Shown one piece after another: positions 39,929-48,884 of a stretch of 64,000 bases of DNA (position 1 is its first letter; the number at the start of each line of letters is the position of its first letter). The DNA is from Thaumasiovibrio subtropicus. Its GTDB lineage: Bacteria; Pseudomonadota; Gammaproteobacteria; Enterobacterales; Vibrionaceae. Location of the stretch: contig NZ_AP023054.1 of assembly GCF_019703835.1 (NCBI RefSeq), forward strand, positions 3,099,580 to 3,163,579, given 5' to 3'. The position numbers were made by a program, and so were the translations under genes. The notes under the pieces are model-generated. The model was not told where the DNA came from. It ran no database searches and worked only from the letters and a program-made list of their open reading frames with translations.

Positions 39929-40543
39929 ATGTTGATTTATGTGTTAGACCTTTTTGGGACGGCAATTTTTGCCATTTCCGGCGTGATTCTCGCTGGACGT
40001 TTACGGATGGATCCTTTTGGTGTGATGGTACTGGCTGCAGTCACCGCAATCGGTGGCGGTACGATTCGCGACATGGCGTTGGGCGCTACCCCTGTATTCT
40101 GGATCACCAACTCAGTGTATATCTGGATCATTATGATCACCGCGGTGTTATCCATGGTGTTGATCAAGAACCCCAAGCGCTTACCTTGGTATCTATTGCC
40201 TGTCTCAGATGCCATCGGTCTGGCCGTCTTTGTCGCGATTGGGGTTGAAAAGGCGCTCGCGTTTGGCGCTGATCCGATTGTGGCCGTGATCATGGGCTGC
40301 ATGACAGGGTGTGGTGGCGGTATTATTCGTGATGTATTGGCGCGTGAAATCCCCATGGTATTGCGGACTGAGGTGTATGCCACCGCCTGTATTGCGGGGG
40401 GTATTGTCCACACCGGCGCGCTCGCCCTCTCAGCCCCAACTAACGCCGCTATGCTCGCGGGTATCGTAACGACCTTGACGATTCGCTTAGCCGCCATCAA
40501 ATGGCATTTATCCTTGCCAACGTTTGCCCTTAAGCAACCGTAA
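39929..40543 (+). CDS. yadS: TRIC-family cation channel protein YadS
   Basis: 204 residues from ATG 39929 (GGTGTGA about 9 nt upstream; the GTG at 39917 adds four residues unlike the family). Two repeats of the UPF0126/TRIC domain, each with a glycine-rich helix and [18 protein letters not shown] and [22 protein letters not shown]; ends HLSLPTFAL as in E. coli YadS. Predicted seven-helix homotrimeric potassium/cation channel of the inner membrane; physiological role unclear. It follows btuF by 141 nt. Confidence 0.93.
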   Translation: MLIYVLDLFGTAIFAISGVILAGRLRMDPFGVMVLAAVTAIGGGTIRDMALGATPVFWITNSVYIWIIMITAVLSMVLIKNPKRLPWYLLPVSDAIGLAVFVAIGVEKALAFGADPIVAVIMGCMTGCGGGIIRDVLAREIPMVLRTEVYATACIAGGIVHTGALALSAPTNAAMLAGIVTTLTIRLAAIKWHLSLPTFALKQP

Positions 40544-41091
40544 CGCCTTCCGCCAGCACACGGAACCGTGCTGGCAATCACTTCTAGCTGCACAAAGACA
40601 ACAACATCAAAGGCGATCAAGCCTAAACAATCTCACCTTCTATATCTCTCCCATTCTCCTATTGGCGGAAAACATCGACGTTTATACCAAGCGAAAATGT
40701 TCCATGATTTTCAATGGAGAAGCGGGCGCGGTCATAAAGTATGAAGCGCGTTTTGGACAGAAACGTGTTAAAAAAGTGCATAGACATAAGATTCGAACTC
40801 TCGATTGCAAGCCAGCAAGTATAAAGCATTACTAAACAAAGAGTTAAAAACACACCAAATTTTCCCTTTGTACCACTTCGTTATACCAACCATATATACA
40901 ATTTATCCGAATACCAAAAGAGGAACCCACTTGATTGGTCTTGTCCTTGCAATGGTGAAATCTTTCAGTTAACTCTTTCTCCAGCACTAATTCTTAATTC
41001 TGTGAGCTAAGTTAAGCTGTTGTCTTCTCACTTGCTCTACAGTACCACCCTATAAACACCCAGTTGTATATTAACTTTATGCGGAGTGTAT
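40544..41091. other. AT-rich intergenic stretch after yadS
   Basis: 548 bp with no credible gene. Base composition is visibly more AT-rich than the flanks and continues so to about 42.8 kb. A segment read on the minus strand around 40783-40805 (CGAGAGTTCGAATCTTA) resembles a tRNA T-arm but the rest of a tRNA is absent. No mobile-element ends were found. Confidence 0.5.
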
Positions 41092-41916
41092 ATGACAGAC
41101 ATCGTAGAGAGTGGTTACAGAACAGAGGAGTTTATCATCCATGACCTTGCCCTTCTTGAGGGAGGCAAACATAAGGGTACTCTTAAGGTAGCAGCTAATG
41201 CCATGAGTGTAATACCATGGGTCGGAGGGGTGATTGCTGCCGGAAATAATATACACAACGATAGAGAACAGAGTAAAGTTAATCGACTTCATCAAGAATG
41301 GTTGTATACGCACAAGGTTAAAATAGAAGCGCTATATAACGACCTCAATGACTTCTCCAAACGAGTTAATGAGTATCAAGAAGAACTAGACTCACGTCTA
41401 GAATCAGAAAGTTACTTATCTCTAGTTCGAAAAGCTTTCCGTTCTTGGGACGAAGCTGAGACCAATGACAAAAGAAGATATATTATGAACCTACTGACAA
41501 ATGCAGCTACGAGTAGGTTATGTCCTGATGACCAGATAAGGCTCTTCAATGAATGGATAGACAAATATAATGAGATTCACTTTATGGTCATCAAAGCGAT
41601 AGCTTCTTCTGCAAGCGTCGGCATAACAAAACGAAGCATTTGGTTATCGTTCTCTGATAGCGTCCCACGTGACGACTGTTCAGATGCAGGATTGTTTGGT
41701 TTAGTTATGAGAGAGCTCAACACTGGAGGTGTTATATGGCAGCAGAGACAAACAAATCACAATGGGCAGTATTTGAAGAGTAAGTCATCAGGCTCAACGT
41801 CATCTTCTAACGTCAGAGAGTCCCCATTTGAAGATGTGAAACGATGGGAATTAACTCCACTTGGGCGTGAGTTTGTTCACTATACAATGAACGAAGTCGT
41901 GGGACGTCTGAAATAG
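41092..41916 (+). CDS. Unrecognised accessory protein
   Basis: 274 residues from ATG 41092, with GGAG 5 nt upstream. Not recognised. Residues 33-51 form a Gly/Val-rich hydrophobic stretch (AMSVIPWVGGVIAAGNN) that may touch the membrane; 55-115 are charged and helical, probably coiled coil (ALYNDLNDFSKRVNEYQEEL); a middle segment RRYIMNLLTNAATSRLCPDD is followed by what looks like a winged-helix-like part ending LTPLGREFVHYTMNEV. A Ser-rich linker lies near 225-240. Codon use and base composition are more AT-rich than the neighbours, pointing to acquisition. Such orphan proteins often belong to defence or mobile cargo, but nothing here proves it. Confidence 0.75.
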   Translation: MTDIVESGYRTEEFIIHDLALLEGGKHKGTLKVAANAMSVIPWVGGVIAAGNNIHNDREQSKVNRLHQEWLYTHKVKIEALYNDLNDFSKRVNEYQEELDSRLESESYLSLVRKAFRSWDEAETNDKRRYIMNLLTNAATSRLCPDDQIRLFNEWIDKYNEIHFMVIKAIASSASVGITKRSIWLSFSDSVPRDDCSDAGLFGLVMRELNTGGVIWQQRQTNHNGQYLKSKSSGSTSSSNVRESPFEDVKRWELTPLGREFVHYTMNEVVGRLK

Positions 41917-41924
41917 GGGGTAAA

Positions 41925-41942
41925 GGCGGCTTCTCCGCCGCC
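41925..41942. terminator. Hairpin between convergent accessory genes
   Basis: GGCGGC, loop TTCTCC, GCCGCC, with an outer TAGGGG (41914-41919) / CCCCTA (41955-41960) pairing. It lies between the stops of two convergent genes; T run weak. Confidence 0.6.
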
Positions 41943-41951
41943 AATCATTTA

Positions 41952-42152
41952 TTAGCCCCTAATCACGTCAAATACAATATCTACATCATCACTAGGTTTT
42001 TCCAACGCTTTGGGGTTAAAGTTTGAGTTCATTAGGTTTCCTTTCGTATCAAACCATTGGCAAGAACAACCATACTCTTCATCTACTTCAATAACTGTCA
42101 TATCTGGACCACCAGACTTAAGTCGAACAACATCGCCTTCTTGAAATTCCAT
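41952..42152 (-). CDS. YodC-family (DUF2158) small protein
   Basis: 66 residues from ATG 42152 (AGGTG 6-7 nt upstream). It starts MEFQEGDVVRLKSGGPDMTV and contains CSCQWFDTKG, the pattern of the YodC/DUF2158 family, small beta-barrel proteins of unknown role often found in accessory regions. Convergent with the unrecognised gene. Confidence 0.8.
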   Translation of the reverse strand: MEFQEGDVVRLKSGGPDMTVIEVDEEYGCSCQWFDTKGNLMNSNFNPKALEKPSDDVDIVFDVIRG

Positions 42153-42797
42153 ACTATTCACCTACCCATAAATAAGCAACCACATACATATTGAGCATAA
42201 CCAAGTTACAATAACTAAAACGTGATCTAAGTTTAACGTTAGCATTGAGGTGCATTTCTTAGATATAGTCAATTGACTCCACTCAAAACATATCCGAACA
42301 AGTTAGGTTCGCATTTCGGGTACACTACACTGAGTAGCATGTAAAAATTAAACGAGTACAACTCAATTCCGTAAAACATTTCGGGACAAACTCTCGTTTG
42401 TCAGCCTTGGTGAACGAGCTAACAGACATGAATAAGCCTCACATTAGCGAGGCTTGATGATTTTATTTGTAGTATTGGTGGCGCTGTTTCGAATTATGCT
42501 TCCAACACTTTGGGGCACTTCTATATTAAGCAGAAACTTAACCCAAAAGCACTGCACTCGCTTTGATTCAATACCATCACTATCACGCAGCTTTCAATGT
42601 CGCCTTAACTTACTCATCCCCTCCAGAAGATGGTTCTCATCTCGCAGTCCATTATCAAAACTCAACCCTATAGTGACAAACTGCTTATATTCACACTTAT
42701 CTTACTCATCCCTTGCGCCGCGCTACGGACACTGTAATATCCGCAGCCCTTATTCAGCACCCCGCTATGTTGTTACCACCACCAAGGAGCCGGAAAA
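42153..42797. other. Intergenic stretch before the proline iminopeptidase gene
   Basis: 645 bp, AT-rich, no convincing gene. AAGCCTC (42434-42440) and GAGGCTT (42449-42455) form a hairpin followed by a loose T-rich tract, perhaps a terminator left from a lost gene. A 162-codon open frame crossing into the next gene has low-complexity content and is rejected. Confidence 0.5.
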
Positions 42798-43745
42798 ATG
42801 GATTTTCTTTACCCAAGATCAGAATGCTTTGATAGCGGTTTACTGGATGTCGGCGATGGCATGCAAGTTTATTGGGAAGCGTCGGGGAATCCTATGGGGA
42901 AACCTGCGTTGTATTTGCATGGTGGGCCGGGGGCGGGGTTAAAAACGGGCTACCGGCGTTTTTTCAATCCCGAGACCACGCTGATTGTCTCATTTGAACA
43001 ACGCGGTTGTGGCAGAAGCACGCCACTAATTACTGCAGCGCTCGATCAGTTGACGCGCTTCACCACCGAACACCTCATCGCTGACATTGAGAAGCTCCGC
43101 CAACACCTGAGCATTGACCACTGGCTGGTGTGCGGTATGTCATGGGCCACGACACTCGCTATCGCCTATGCCCAAGCCCACCCACAACAGGTCCGCGCAC
43201 TTGCCCTTGCTGCGGTGACTTTAACCACAGCAGACGAAGTACATTGGATCACTGAAAGCATGGGTAAGCTGTTCCCCGAGCAGTGGCAAACCTTTGTGAA
43301 TGCCGTCAGCCCCTCAGCTGACCAATCCGTGATTGAGGCATACTACACCAAGGTCACCAGTGAAGACCCACGTGTCAGGCAAGCCGCCTGTGATGCGTGG
43401 TGCCAGTGGGAAGACGTTCATGTCTCCCTTGACCCAGGGTTTAGCCCATACAGTGCCTTCAACGATGCGCAGTTCCGCGCCATTTTTGCCACTCAAGTGA
43501 TCCATTATTGGCGCCACAGTGGCTTTTATAAAGACAACCACTTACTCGATAACATGACCAAACTGGCGGCCATGCCGGGCATACTGATCCATGGCCGCAT
43601 GGATATCAGCTCTCCCCCTCATACCGCGTGGTCTTTGCATCAGGCATGGCCGAAGAGTGAACTCTTGATCGTTGAAGAAGAGGGCCACGGCGGGACCAAG
43701 ATGATCCAAGCGCTGGTTGAGGGAATTGATCGCTTGCAGTGTTAA
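42798..43745 (+). CDS. pip: Proline iminopeptidase-like peptidase (S33)
   Basis: 315 residues from ATG 42798 with AAGGAG 8 nt upstream. Alpha/beta hydrolase of family S33 that removes N-terminal proline. HGGPGAG (41-47) forms the oxyanion region; the nucleophile elbow reads G-M-S115-W-A, where prolyl aminopeptidases usually have GGSWGS, so the last Gly is Ala; acid and base are in GRMDISSP and EEGHGG. The change is mild and activity is likely retained, but the substrate is less certain. Terminator shared with tyrS follows. Confidence 0.85.
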   Translation: MDFLYPRSECFDSGLLDVGDGMQVYWEASGNPMGKPALYLHGGPGAGLKTGYRRFFNPETTLIVSFEQRGCGRSTPLITAALDQLTRFTTEHLIADIEKLRQHLSIDHWLVCGMSWATTLAIAYAQAHPQQVRALALAAVTLTTADEVHWITESMGKLFPEQWQTFVNAVSPSADQSVIEAYYTKVTSEDPRVRQAACDAWCQWEDVHVSLDPGFSPYSAFNDAQFRAIFATQVIHYWRHSGFYKDNHLLDNMTKLAAMPGILIHGRMDISSPPHTAWSLHQAWPKSELLIVEEEGHGGTKMIQALVEGIDRLQC

Positions 43746-43775
43746 CCAAGGTATGGGGCAAAGCGTAGCGCCAAT

Positions 43776-43807
43776 AAAAAACCCCGCGCCGTAGCGCGGG
43801 GTTTCTT
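43776..43807. terminator. Bidirectional terminator between pip and tyrS
   Basis: A run, ACCCCGCGC, loop CGTA, GCGCGGGGT, then TTCTT. Nine perfect GC-rich pairs between two convergent genes. Confidence 0.9.
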
Positions 43808-43832
43808 CTATATCGCTCAGCGTGACGGCTGA

Positions 43833-45020
43833 TTAAGCGATGGTGACGCGAGCAAACTTACGCTTACCGACTTGGAACACATAGGTGCCCGCAGCAGGTA
43901 CGTATTTCGTGTCTTCGATCTTCTCACCATCTTGCTTCGCTGCACCTTGGCGGATCATGCGCATCGCATCAGAGGTAGAGTTGACTAGGCCACCTTCTTT
44001 CAGTAGGTTCGCAATCGCGATACCCGCTTCAAAGGTGAACTCTGGCATTTCGTCAGGCATCGCGCCCTTTTGGAAACGATTAATGAACTCTTGCTCTGCG
44101 GCATCAGCATCGGCCTCAGAGTGGAAACGTGCAATGATCTCTTTCGCCAGTAAGATCTTCACATCGCGTGGGTTTTTACCGTTAGCGATGTCTGTCTTAA
44201 ACTGCGCAATCTCTTCTAATGGACGGAAAGAGAGCAGTTCGTAGTAGTTCCACATCAGATCATCAGAGATTGACATGATCTTACCGAACATTTCTGAAGG
44301 TGCTTCGCTCACGCCAATGTAGTTGTGCGCAGACTTCGACATCTTCTTCTCGCCATCAAGGCCAACCAATAGTGGCATGGTCAACACAACTTGTGGCTTC
44401 TGACCATTGGCTTTTTGCAGCTCGCGACCCATCAGTAGGTTGAACTTCTGGTCCGTACCACCTAGCTCGACGTCAGTCTCCATCGCGACGGAATCATAAC
44501 CCTGGAGCAGTGGATACATGAATTCGTGAATCGCAATAGGACGCCCTTCCGCATAACGCTTTTTAAAGTCGTCACGCTCAAGCATACGAGCAACAGTTTG
44601 GTTAGCCGCAAGCTTTAGCATGCCATCGGCACCCAGCTCAGATAACCACTCTGAGTTGAAAGCAATCTTAGTTTTTGCTGGGTCGAGAATTTTGAAGACC
44701 TGCTCTTTGTAGGTCTCTGCGTTTGCCAGTACGTCTTCACGTGTCAGCGGCGGACGTGTGGTGTTCTTACCTGTTGGGTCGCCTACCATACCGGTGAAAT
44801 CACCAATCAAGAATGTCACGTCGTGACCTAAATCTTGGAAGGCGCGTAGTTTATTCAAAATAACAGTATGGCCTAGGTGGATATCTGGCGCTGTTGGGTC
44901 GGCACCCAACTTGATGCGAAGAGGGCGATTCTCTTTCAGCTTCTCAATCAGTTCTTCTTCAGGGATCAGTTCTTCAACCCCACGTTTAATTTCAGCTAGC
45001 GCCTGTTCAATGCTGGCCAT
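43833..45020 (-). CDS. tyrS: Tyrosyl-tRNA synthetase (KMSKS type)
   Basis: 395 residues from ATG 45020 ([18 protein letters not shown]); an in-frame start five codons earlier is less likely. Class I signatures HLGH (48-51) and KMSKS (226-230), plus tyrosine-site [10 protein letters not shown]. It is the TyrZ-like clade; E. coli TyrS has a KFGKT variant. C-terminal S4 domain with [15 protein letters not shown] and [11 protein letters not shown]. Charges tRNA-Tyr. Divergent from the mepM-like gene, as in vibrios. Confidence 0.96.
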   Translation of the reverse strand: MASIEQALAEIKRGVEELIPEEELIEKLKENRPLRIKLGADPTAPDIHLGHTVILNKLRAFQDLGHDVTFLIGDFTGMVGDPTGKNTTRPPLTREDVLANAETYKEQVFKILDPAKTKIAFNSEWLSELGADGMLKLAANQTVARMLERDDFKKRYAEGRPIAIHEFMYPLLQGYDSVAMETDVELGGTDQKFNLLMGRELQKANGQKPQVVLTMPLLVGLDGEKKMSKSAHNYIGVSEAPSEMFGKIMSISDDLMWNYYELLSFRPLEEIAQFKTDIANGKNPRDVKILLAKEIIARFHSEADADAAEQEFINRFQKGAMPDEMPEFTFEAGIAIANLLKEGGLVNSTSDAMRMIRQGAAKQDGEKIEDTKYVPAAGTYVFQVGKRKFARVTIA

Positions 45021-45138
45021 GTGTCTGTGCTCCAATAATTGCGTAAACTAAGGCGGAACAGTGTACTTGAATCGCATATATTTTTGAAACCAGTTACACT
45101 ATTTGCTGTCATATTTTTACTCGCTACGTTTTGAAGTC

Positions 45139-46479
45139 ATGGATCCGTCTCAGCAAAGCACAATGTCAAAGTCATCGAAAAGCAAAAAAATTCCCGCACT
45201 CATCGCCATTGTTGCGGCTGTTGCGCTCTCCACCGCCCTACTGATTCCAGCAGAAAGTAAGCCACCCGCTGACTTTTATACTTATGAAACAGATGTGCGC
45301 TACCCCATCGAACTCGACCTACCCGCGATGCCTGAACAACAAGCATCAAGCAGTAACGATAACGAGCTGCAATGGAAAACCCATACCATCGCCTCAGGCG
45401 AAAGTATGGCGATCGTTTTCCAGAAAGTCGGCCTAAGTGCGCGCACTTTGCACTTTTTAGTCAACAGTGACGAAGGGACACAATCTCTGGTCAAGTTGCG
45501 CCCCGGGGTCAAGCTCCAGTTTGGTCTCGATGATGAGGGTAAACTGCAGCAACTGCGTCAGCGCAAGAGTAGCACTGACACCTTTATTGTCGATCGCATC
45601 GATGACACGACTTTCGCCTCTCGTACTGAAAGCCGCAACATCGATACCCAATTAAACTTTGCCCAAGCGGAAATTACCTCAAGCTTCTGGAACGCAGGCA
45701 TTGCGGCGGGTCTTACCCCAAATCAAATCATGGAGATCGCGACACTGTTTGGTTGGGATATCGACTTTGCCCTCGATATTCGTGCCGGAGACAGCTTTCG
45801 CGTGATGTTTGAAGAGCGTTGGTCTGAAGGGGAATACATGGGCCGCGGCAATATCCTTGCGGCGCAGTTTACCAACTTAGGTGACACCTTTACGGCTATT
45901 CGCGCTGCGAATGGTGACTACTACGATCAAGAAGGCCGCGCGATGAAAAAGGCGTTCTTGCGTGCCCCACTCGATTTTCGTCGGGTCAGCTCGAACTTTA
46001 ACCCTCGCCGACTTCATCCGGTGACAGGCCAAGTCCGCCCACACCGTGGTACAGACTATGTTGCCCCGGTCGGCACACCGATTTGGGCGGCAGGTAACGG
46101 CGTTGTTTCGGAATCAGGCTACAACAAATACAACGGTAACTATGTGTTTATCCGCCACAGTGCAACCTATATGACCAAGTACTTGCACCTCAAGAAACGC
46201 ATGGTACGCGCGGGTGATCGCGTTCGTCAGGGGGATACGATCGGTACACTCGGCGCAACAGGCCGTGTTACTGGCGCGCACTTGCATTACGAGTTCTTAG
46301 TTAATGGCGTGCATAAAAACCCACGTACGGTTGAACTGCCAAAATCCGAGTCATTGGAAGGGGAAGAACACACTGTTTTCTTACGTCACGCACAAAACCA
46401 GCTCGCGCAGTTAGGCCATTTCAATGAGCTTTTGGCGGGCAACTTAATGTTGATCGATGGTTTGACCGTGGCAAATTAA
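45139..46479 (+). CDS. mepM: Murein DD-endopeptidase, M23 family (MepM-like)
   Basis: 446 residues from ATG 45139; the frame extends to a TTG at 45103, and an ATG at 45163 is an alternative. An N-terminal membrane anchor follows a Lys/Ser-rich start (PALIAIVAAVALSTALLIP); a LysM/OapA-like domain (about 75-140), then the M23 lysostaphin-type peptidase with H302 and D306 (HRGTDYVAPVGTP) and H381/H383 (GAHLHYEF) as zinc ligands and catalytic base. It cuts D-Ala–mDAP cross-links to allow wall growth. Its terminator is broken by the insertion at 46520-46798. Confidence 0.92.
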   Translation: MDPSQQSTMSKSSKSKKIPALIAIVAAVALSTALLIPAESKPPADFYTYETDVRYPIELDLPAMPEQQASSSNDNELQWKTHTIASGESMAIVFQKVGLSARTLHFLVNSDEGTQSLVKLRPGVKLQFGLDDEGKLQQLRQRKSSTDTFIVDRIDDTTFASRTESRNIDTQLNFAQAEITSSFWNAGIAAGLTPNQIMEIATLFGWDIDFALDIRAGDSFRVMFEERWSEGEYMGRGNILAAQFTNLGDTFTAIRAANGDYYDQEGRAMKKAFLRAPLDFRRVSSNFNPRRLHPVTGQVRPHRGTDYVAPVGTPIWAAGNGVVSESGYNKYNGNYVFIRHSATYMTKYLHLKKRMVRAGDRVRQGDTIGTLGATGRVTGAHLHYEFLVNGVHKNPRTVELPKSESLEGEEHTVFLRHAQNQLAQLGHFNELLAGNLMLIDGLTVAN

Positions 46480-46506
46480 GCGTTCCCTGCTTACCAACCC
46501 GCAAAG

Positions 46507-46811
46507 ATGCCGCTTTTTATATACTCAAGTTACCTCAAGATGCAGGATTCAGAAGCGGTCTAGCGCGTCTAAGTCAAGGTAAAGATACCAAGGCAAAGGT
46601 GTGAAGGAATGGCTTTCCCCGTTCGAACACATTTAACGCAGAAATCGGGGCGCTAGTCACTTCCCGAAGGGCGAGTTTTCGAGGCTCGCCACCCTTGTTA
46701 CTGCTTTTTGATGTAGTCGACTAGACCTTCAAAGCAGTGCCGCGATGGCAAACCTAGAAACTCTCGCTGAACAAGCATCTTGAGGTGACTTGAGTATAAG
46801 CGGCATTTTTT
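46507..46811 (+). terminator. mepM terminator split by the MITE-like element
   Basis: Left arm ATGCCGCTT (46507-46515) and right arm AAGCGGCAT (46798-46806) followed by a T run are perfect nine-base complements, now 282 nt apart. Removing the element and one TA restores a nine-pair stem with a TTTAT loop and T tail, 27 nt after the mepM stop. Confidence 0.75.
46520..46798. mobile_element. MITE-like element with 24-bp inverted ends, TA target
   Basis: The first 24 bases (46520-46543, TATACTCAAGTTACCTCAAG...) and the last 24 (46775-46798) are inverted copies with 23 matches. With TA as the duplicated target (46520-46521 and 46797-46798) the element is 275 bp, with no coding sequence, as for IS630/Tc1-type MITEs. 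I recall similar ends (CTCAAGATGC...) as widespread repeats in Vibrio genomes. It sits inside the stem-loop that once ended mepM. No second copy was seen in this window. Confidence 0.8.
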
Positions 46812-46936
46812 ATCTCTACTCGCCCGCCAGCATGAAGAAAAACCATCCACCAAACGAATAAAAAACCAACAAAAAATAGCGCTTTCCTTTTGTATTCATG
46901 ATCATATACTGACAGACCAACGAACAAAATATGATC

Positions 46937-46959
46937 AGCATCACATTGATAGTGATGCT
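46937..46959. promoter_or_regulatory. Palindrome before the MFS gene
   Basis: AGCATCAC (46937-46944) and GTGATGCT (46952-46959), perfect eight-base arms with a 7-nt centre, ending 8 nt before the ribosome site of the MFS gene. Could be an operator for a transporter-linked repressor or an RNA hairpin; no regulator gene is adjacent. Confidence 0.45.
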
Positions 46960-46978
46960 TACTCGTCAAGGAGGATGA

Positions 46979-48226
46979 GTGGCTAATCAAGATAGTCTCT
47001 TTCAATGGCAACGTATTCAACGCTTTAACTTTCCCATCTGGACTATCTTAACCGGAGTGTTGTTGGCGCGAACCAGCTATTTTATGGCTTGGCCTTTCCT
47101 GATCATTTTTCTCTATCAAGACTACGGCGCCTCTGCGACCCAAGTCGGTGCCATGCTCGCCGCCTCCGCCCTTGTCGGTGCCGTTGCTGGCCTCTACTCT
47201 GGCTACCTATCCGATAAGTTTGGTCGAAAATGGGTCATGGTACTGGGAAGCTGGATCGCTGCGGCGTCTTATACGGGCATCGCCCTTGCGGATCAGATTT
47301 GGCAATTCTACATCTTACTCATGTTCACTGGGCTAATGCGCCCTATGATTGAAGCGCCTTCAAAAGCGGTCATCGGCGATAATCTCGCTGATCTCAAAGA
47401 TCGCGAGCTCGCCCTCAATATCCGTTACTTCTTGCTCAATATTGGCGGCGCATTCGGGCCGCTTATTGGGGTAACCCTCGCGCTGAGTGAGCCGCAAAAT
47501 CTCTTCTTTATTACTGGCGCGACCTATGTGGTTTACAGTGTTTGGCTATTAATTGGCATTGAGCGCACCGCGAAGCCAGATAAGCCCGATAGCTCTCAGC
47601 TTCCGCACTTTTTCGCCACCCTGCGGGTAATCAGCAAAGACAAGATCTTTGTGCTGCTGATGATGGCTAACTTCTTGATGATGTTTGTCTATGCCCAGTT
47701 AGACTCTTCGATCCCGCAAATCATTGTGAGATCGAATCAAGAAACCGCAGGGCAAATTATTCCCACCTTAGTACTGGTCAATACTTTAACCATCATCCTC
47801 TTCCAGTTTCCGATGTTGAAGTGGTTGGAAAATGTGCCTTTATTTGCGCGCACGCGTCTGGGCATGGTGCTCATGGCGATTTCGCAGATAGGCTTTATGC
47901 TATCGCCGACCGACTCCTTGATCGGGTTAGGTATCGCCTGCTTTATTCTCAGCTTAGGGGAAGTGGTCGCCTTTCCGACCCTCAATGTGCAAATTGATCG
48001 CTTAGCTCCTGCCCACCTCAGAGGATCTTACTTTGGGGCAACCGCGCTCTACTCACTGGGCTTTGCGGTCTCGCCATTGGTTGGCGGGATGATCATTGAA
48101 TCGCTCAGTGCCTTTTGGTTGTTTGCCGTCTGCTTACTGTTTTGCGCCATGATGTTTTGGCTTTACTGGCGCGCGGAACACACCGAAGATCTTGTGCAAC
48201 GATCCTCACCGCTCACCGAGCAATGA
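46979..48226 (+). CDS. MFS transporter (MdtH-like)
   Basis: 415 residues from GTG 46979, with AAGGAGG 4 nt upstream. Twelve membrane helices are predicted; the MFS loop motif appears as SGYLSDKFGRKWVM after helix 2. A second loop (LAPAHLRGSYFGATALYSLG) resembles MdtH and relatives, drug/H+ antiporters. Substrate not known. In vibrios an MFS gene also neighbours erpA. The ribosome site overlaps a four-codon frame ATG-AGT-GGC-TAA (46975-46986) in another phase. Confidence 0.85.
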   Translation: MANQDSLFQWQRIQRFNFPIWTILTGVLLARTSYFMAWPFLIIFLYQDYGASATQVGAMLAASALVGAVAGLYSGYLSDKFGRKWVMVLGSWIAAASYTGIALADQIWQFYILLMFTGLMRPMIEAPSKAVIGDNLADLKDRELALNIRYFLLNIGGAFGPLIGVTLALSEPQNLFFITGATYVVYSVWLLIGIERTAKPDKPDSSQLPHFFATLRVISKDKIFVLLMMANFLMMFVYAQLDSSIPQIIVRSNQETAGQIIPTLVLVNTLTIILFQFPMLKWLENVPLFARTRLGMVLMAISQIGFMLSPTDSLIGLGIACFILSLGEVVAFPTLNVQIDRLAPAHLRGSYFGATALYSLGFAVSPLVGGMIIESLSAFWLFAVCLLFCAMMFWLYWRAEHTEDLVQRSSPLTEQ

Positions 48227-48244
48227 TTCAGGTTCCGCAGACAT

Positions 48245-48275
48245 AAAAAAAGCCAAGCGAGCTGCTTGGCTTTTT
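48245..48275. terminator. Bidirectional terminator between the MFS gene and erpA
   Basis: A run, AGCCAAGC, loop GAGCT, GCTTGGCT, T run; serves both convergent genes. Confidence 0.92.
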
Positions 48276-48292
48276 GCTGTTCTGAATAAGGG

Positions 48293-48634
48293 TTACACGC
48301 TGAAAGACGCCCCACAGCCACAGGTTGTTTGCGCATTCGGGTTATCAACGAAGAAACGCGACCCTTCTAGTCCTTCCGTGTAGTCAACCGTGCCACCAAC
48401 GAGATACTGCAAGCTCATTGGGTCAACCACCATGGTGACTTCGTTTTTAACGATGGTCATATCACCTTCGTTCACGTTTTCGTCAAAGGTGAATCCATAT
48501 TGGAAACCGCTACAACCACCACCCGTGATATACACACGCAGCTTCAACTCAGGGTTTTCTTCTTCGGCAATCAGTGTTTTCACTTTGTTTGCCGCTGCGT
48601 CACTGAAGTTTAGTGGCAAATCTACATCGCTCAT
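48293..48634 (-). CDS. erpA: Iron-sulfur cluster insertion protein ErpA
   Basis: 113 residues (E. coli 114). A-type carrier with the three conserved cysteines C41 ([11 protein letters not shown]), C105 and C107 ([11 protein letters not shown]). It delivers 4Fe-4S clusters to apoproteins such as IspG/IspH. Monocistronic and divergent from hemL, the usual arrangement in vibrios. Confidence 0.97.
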   Translation of the reverse strand: MSDVDLPLNFSDAAANKVKTLIAEEENPELKLRVYITGGGCSGFQYGFTFDENVNEGDMTIVKNEVTMVVDPMSLQYLVGGTVDYTEGLEGSRFFVDNPNAQTTCGCGASFSV

Positions 48635-48884
48635 TTATCTTCTCCAACATTGCCGTTTGGGGAAGGATTATCTAATACCTGACTAAGTCGTTCAAGTATT
48701 ACCCGATTTAATCTTCAGATTAGCCGCATCCGCCAGCCCATCCCGATGTTCACCCAAGCACCTGAAAGCCATACCGTCAATTGAGCAGCAAAATGCTACC
48801 CCTTTCAAGATTCATCAACTGAGCATAGTCATCCCCGACACATCTGGGTACAATCGTCGAAAATCGTTGCAAAGGATAACAACA

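Noticed and set aside
39937..40620. 227-codon minus-strand frame opposite yadS
   Set aside because: Antisense shadow; its hydrophobic, repetitive look mirrors the conserved channel gene on the other strand.
40783..40805. tRNA-like T-arm on the minus strand
   Set aside because: TTCGAATC with a partial stem is seen but no acceptor, D-arm or proper anticodon arm; at most a remnant, too weak to annotate or to call an att site.
42454..42942. 162-codon plus-strand frame before and into pip
   Set aside because: Overlaps the well-supported pip start in another phase, low-complexity composition, no ribosome site.
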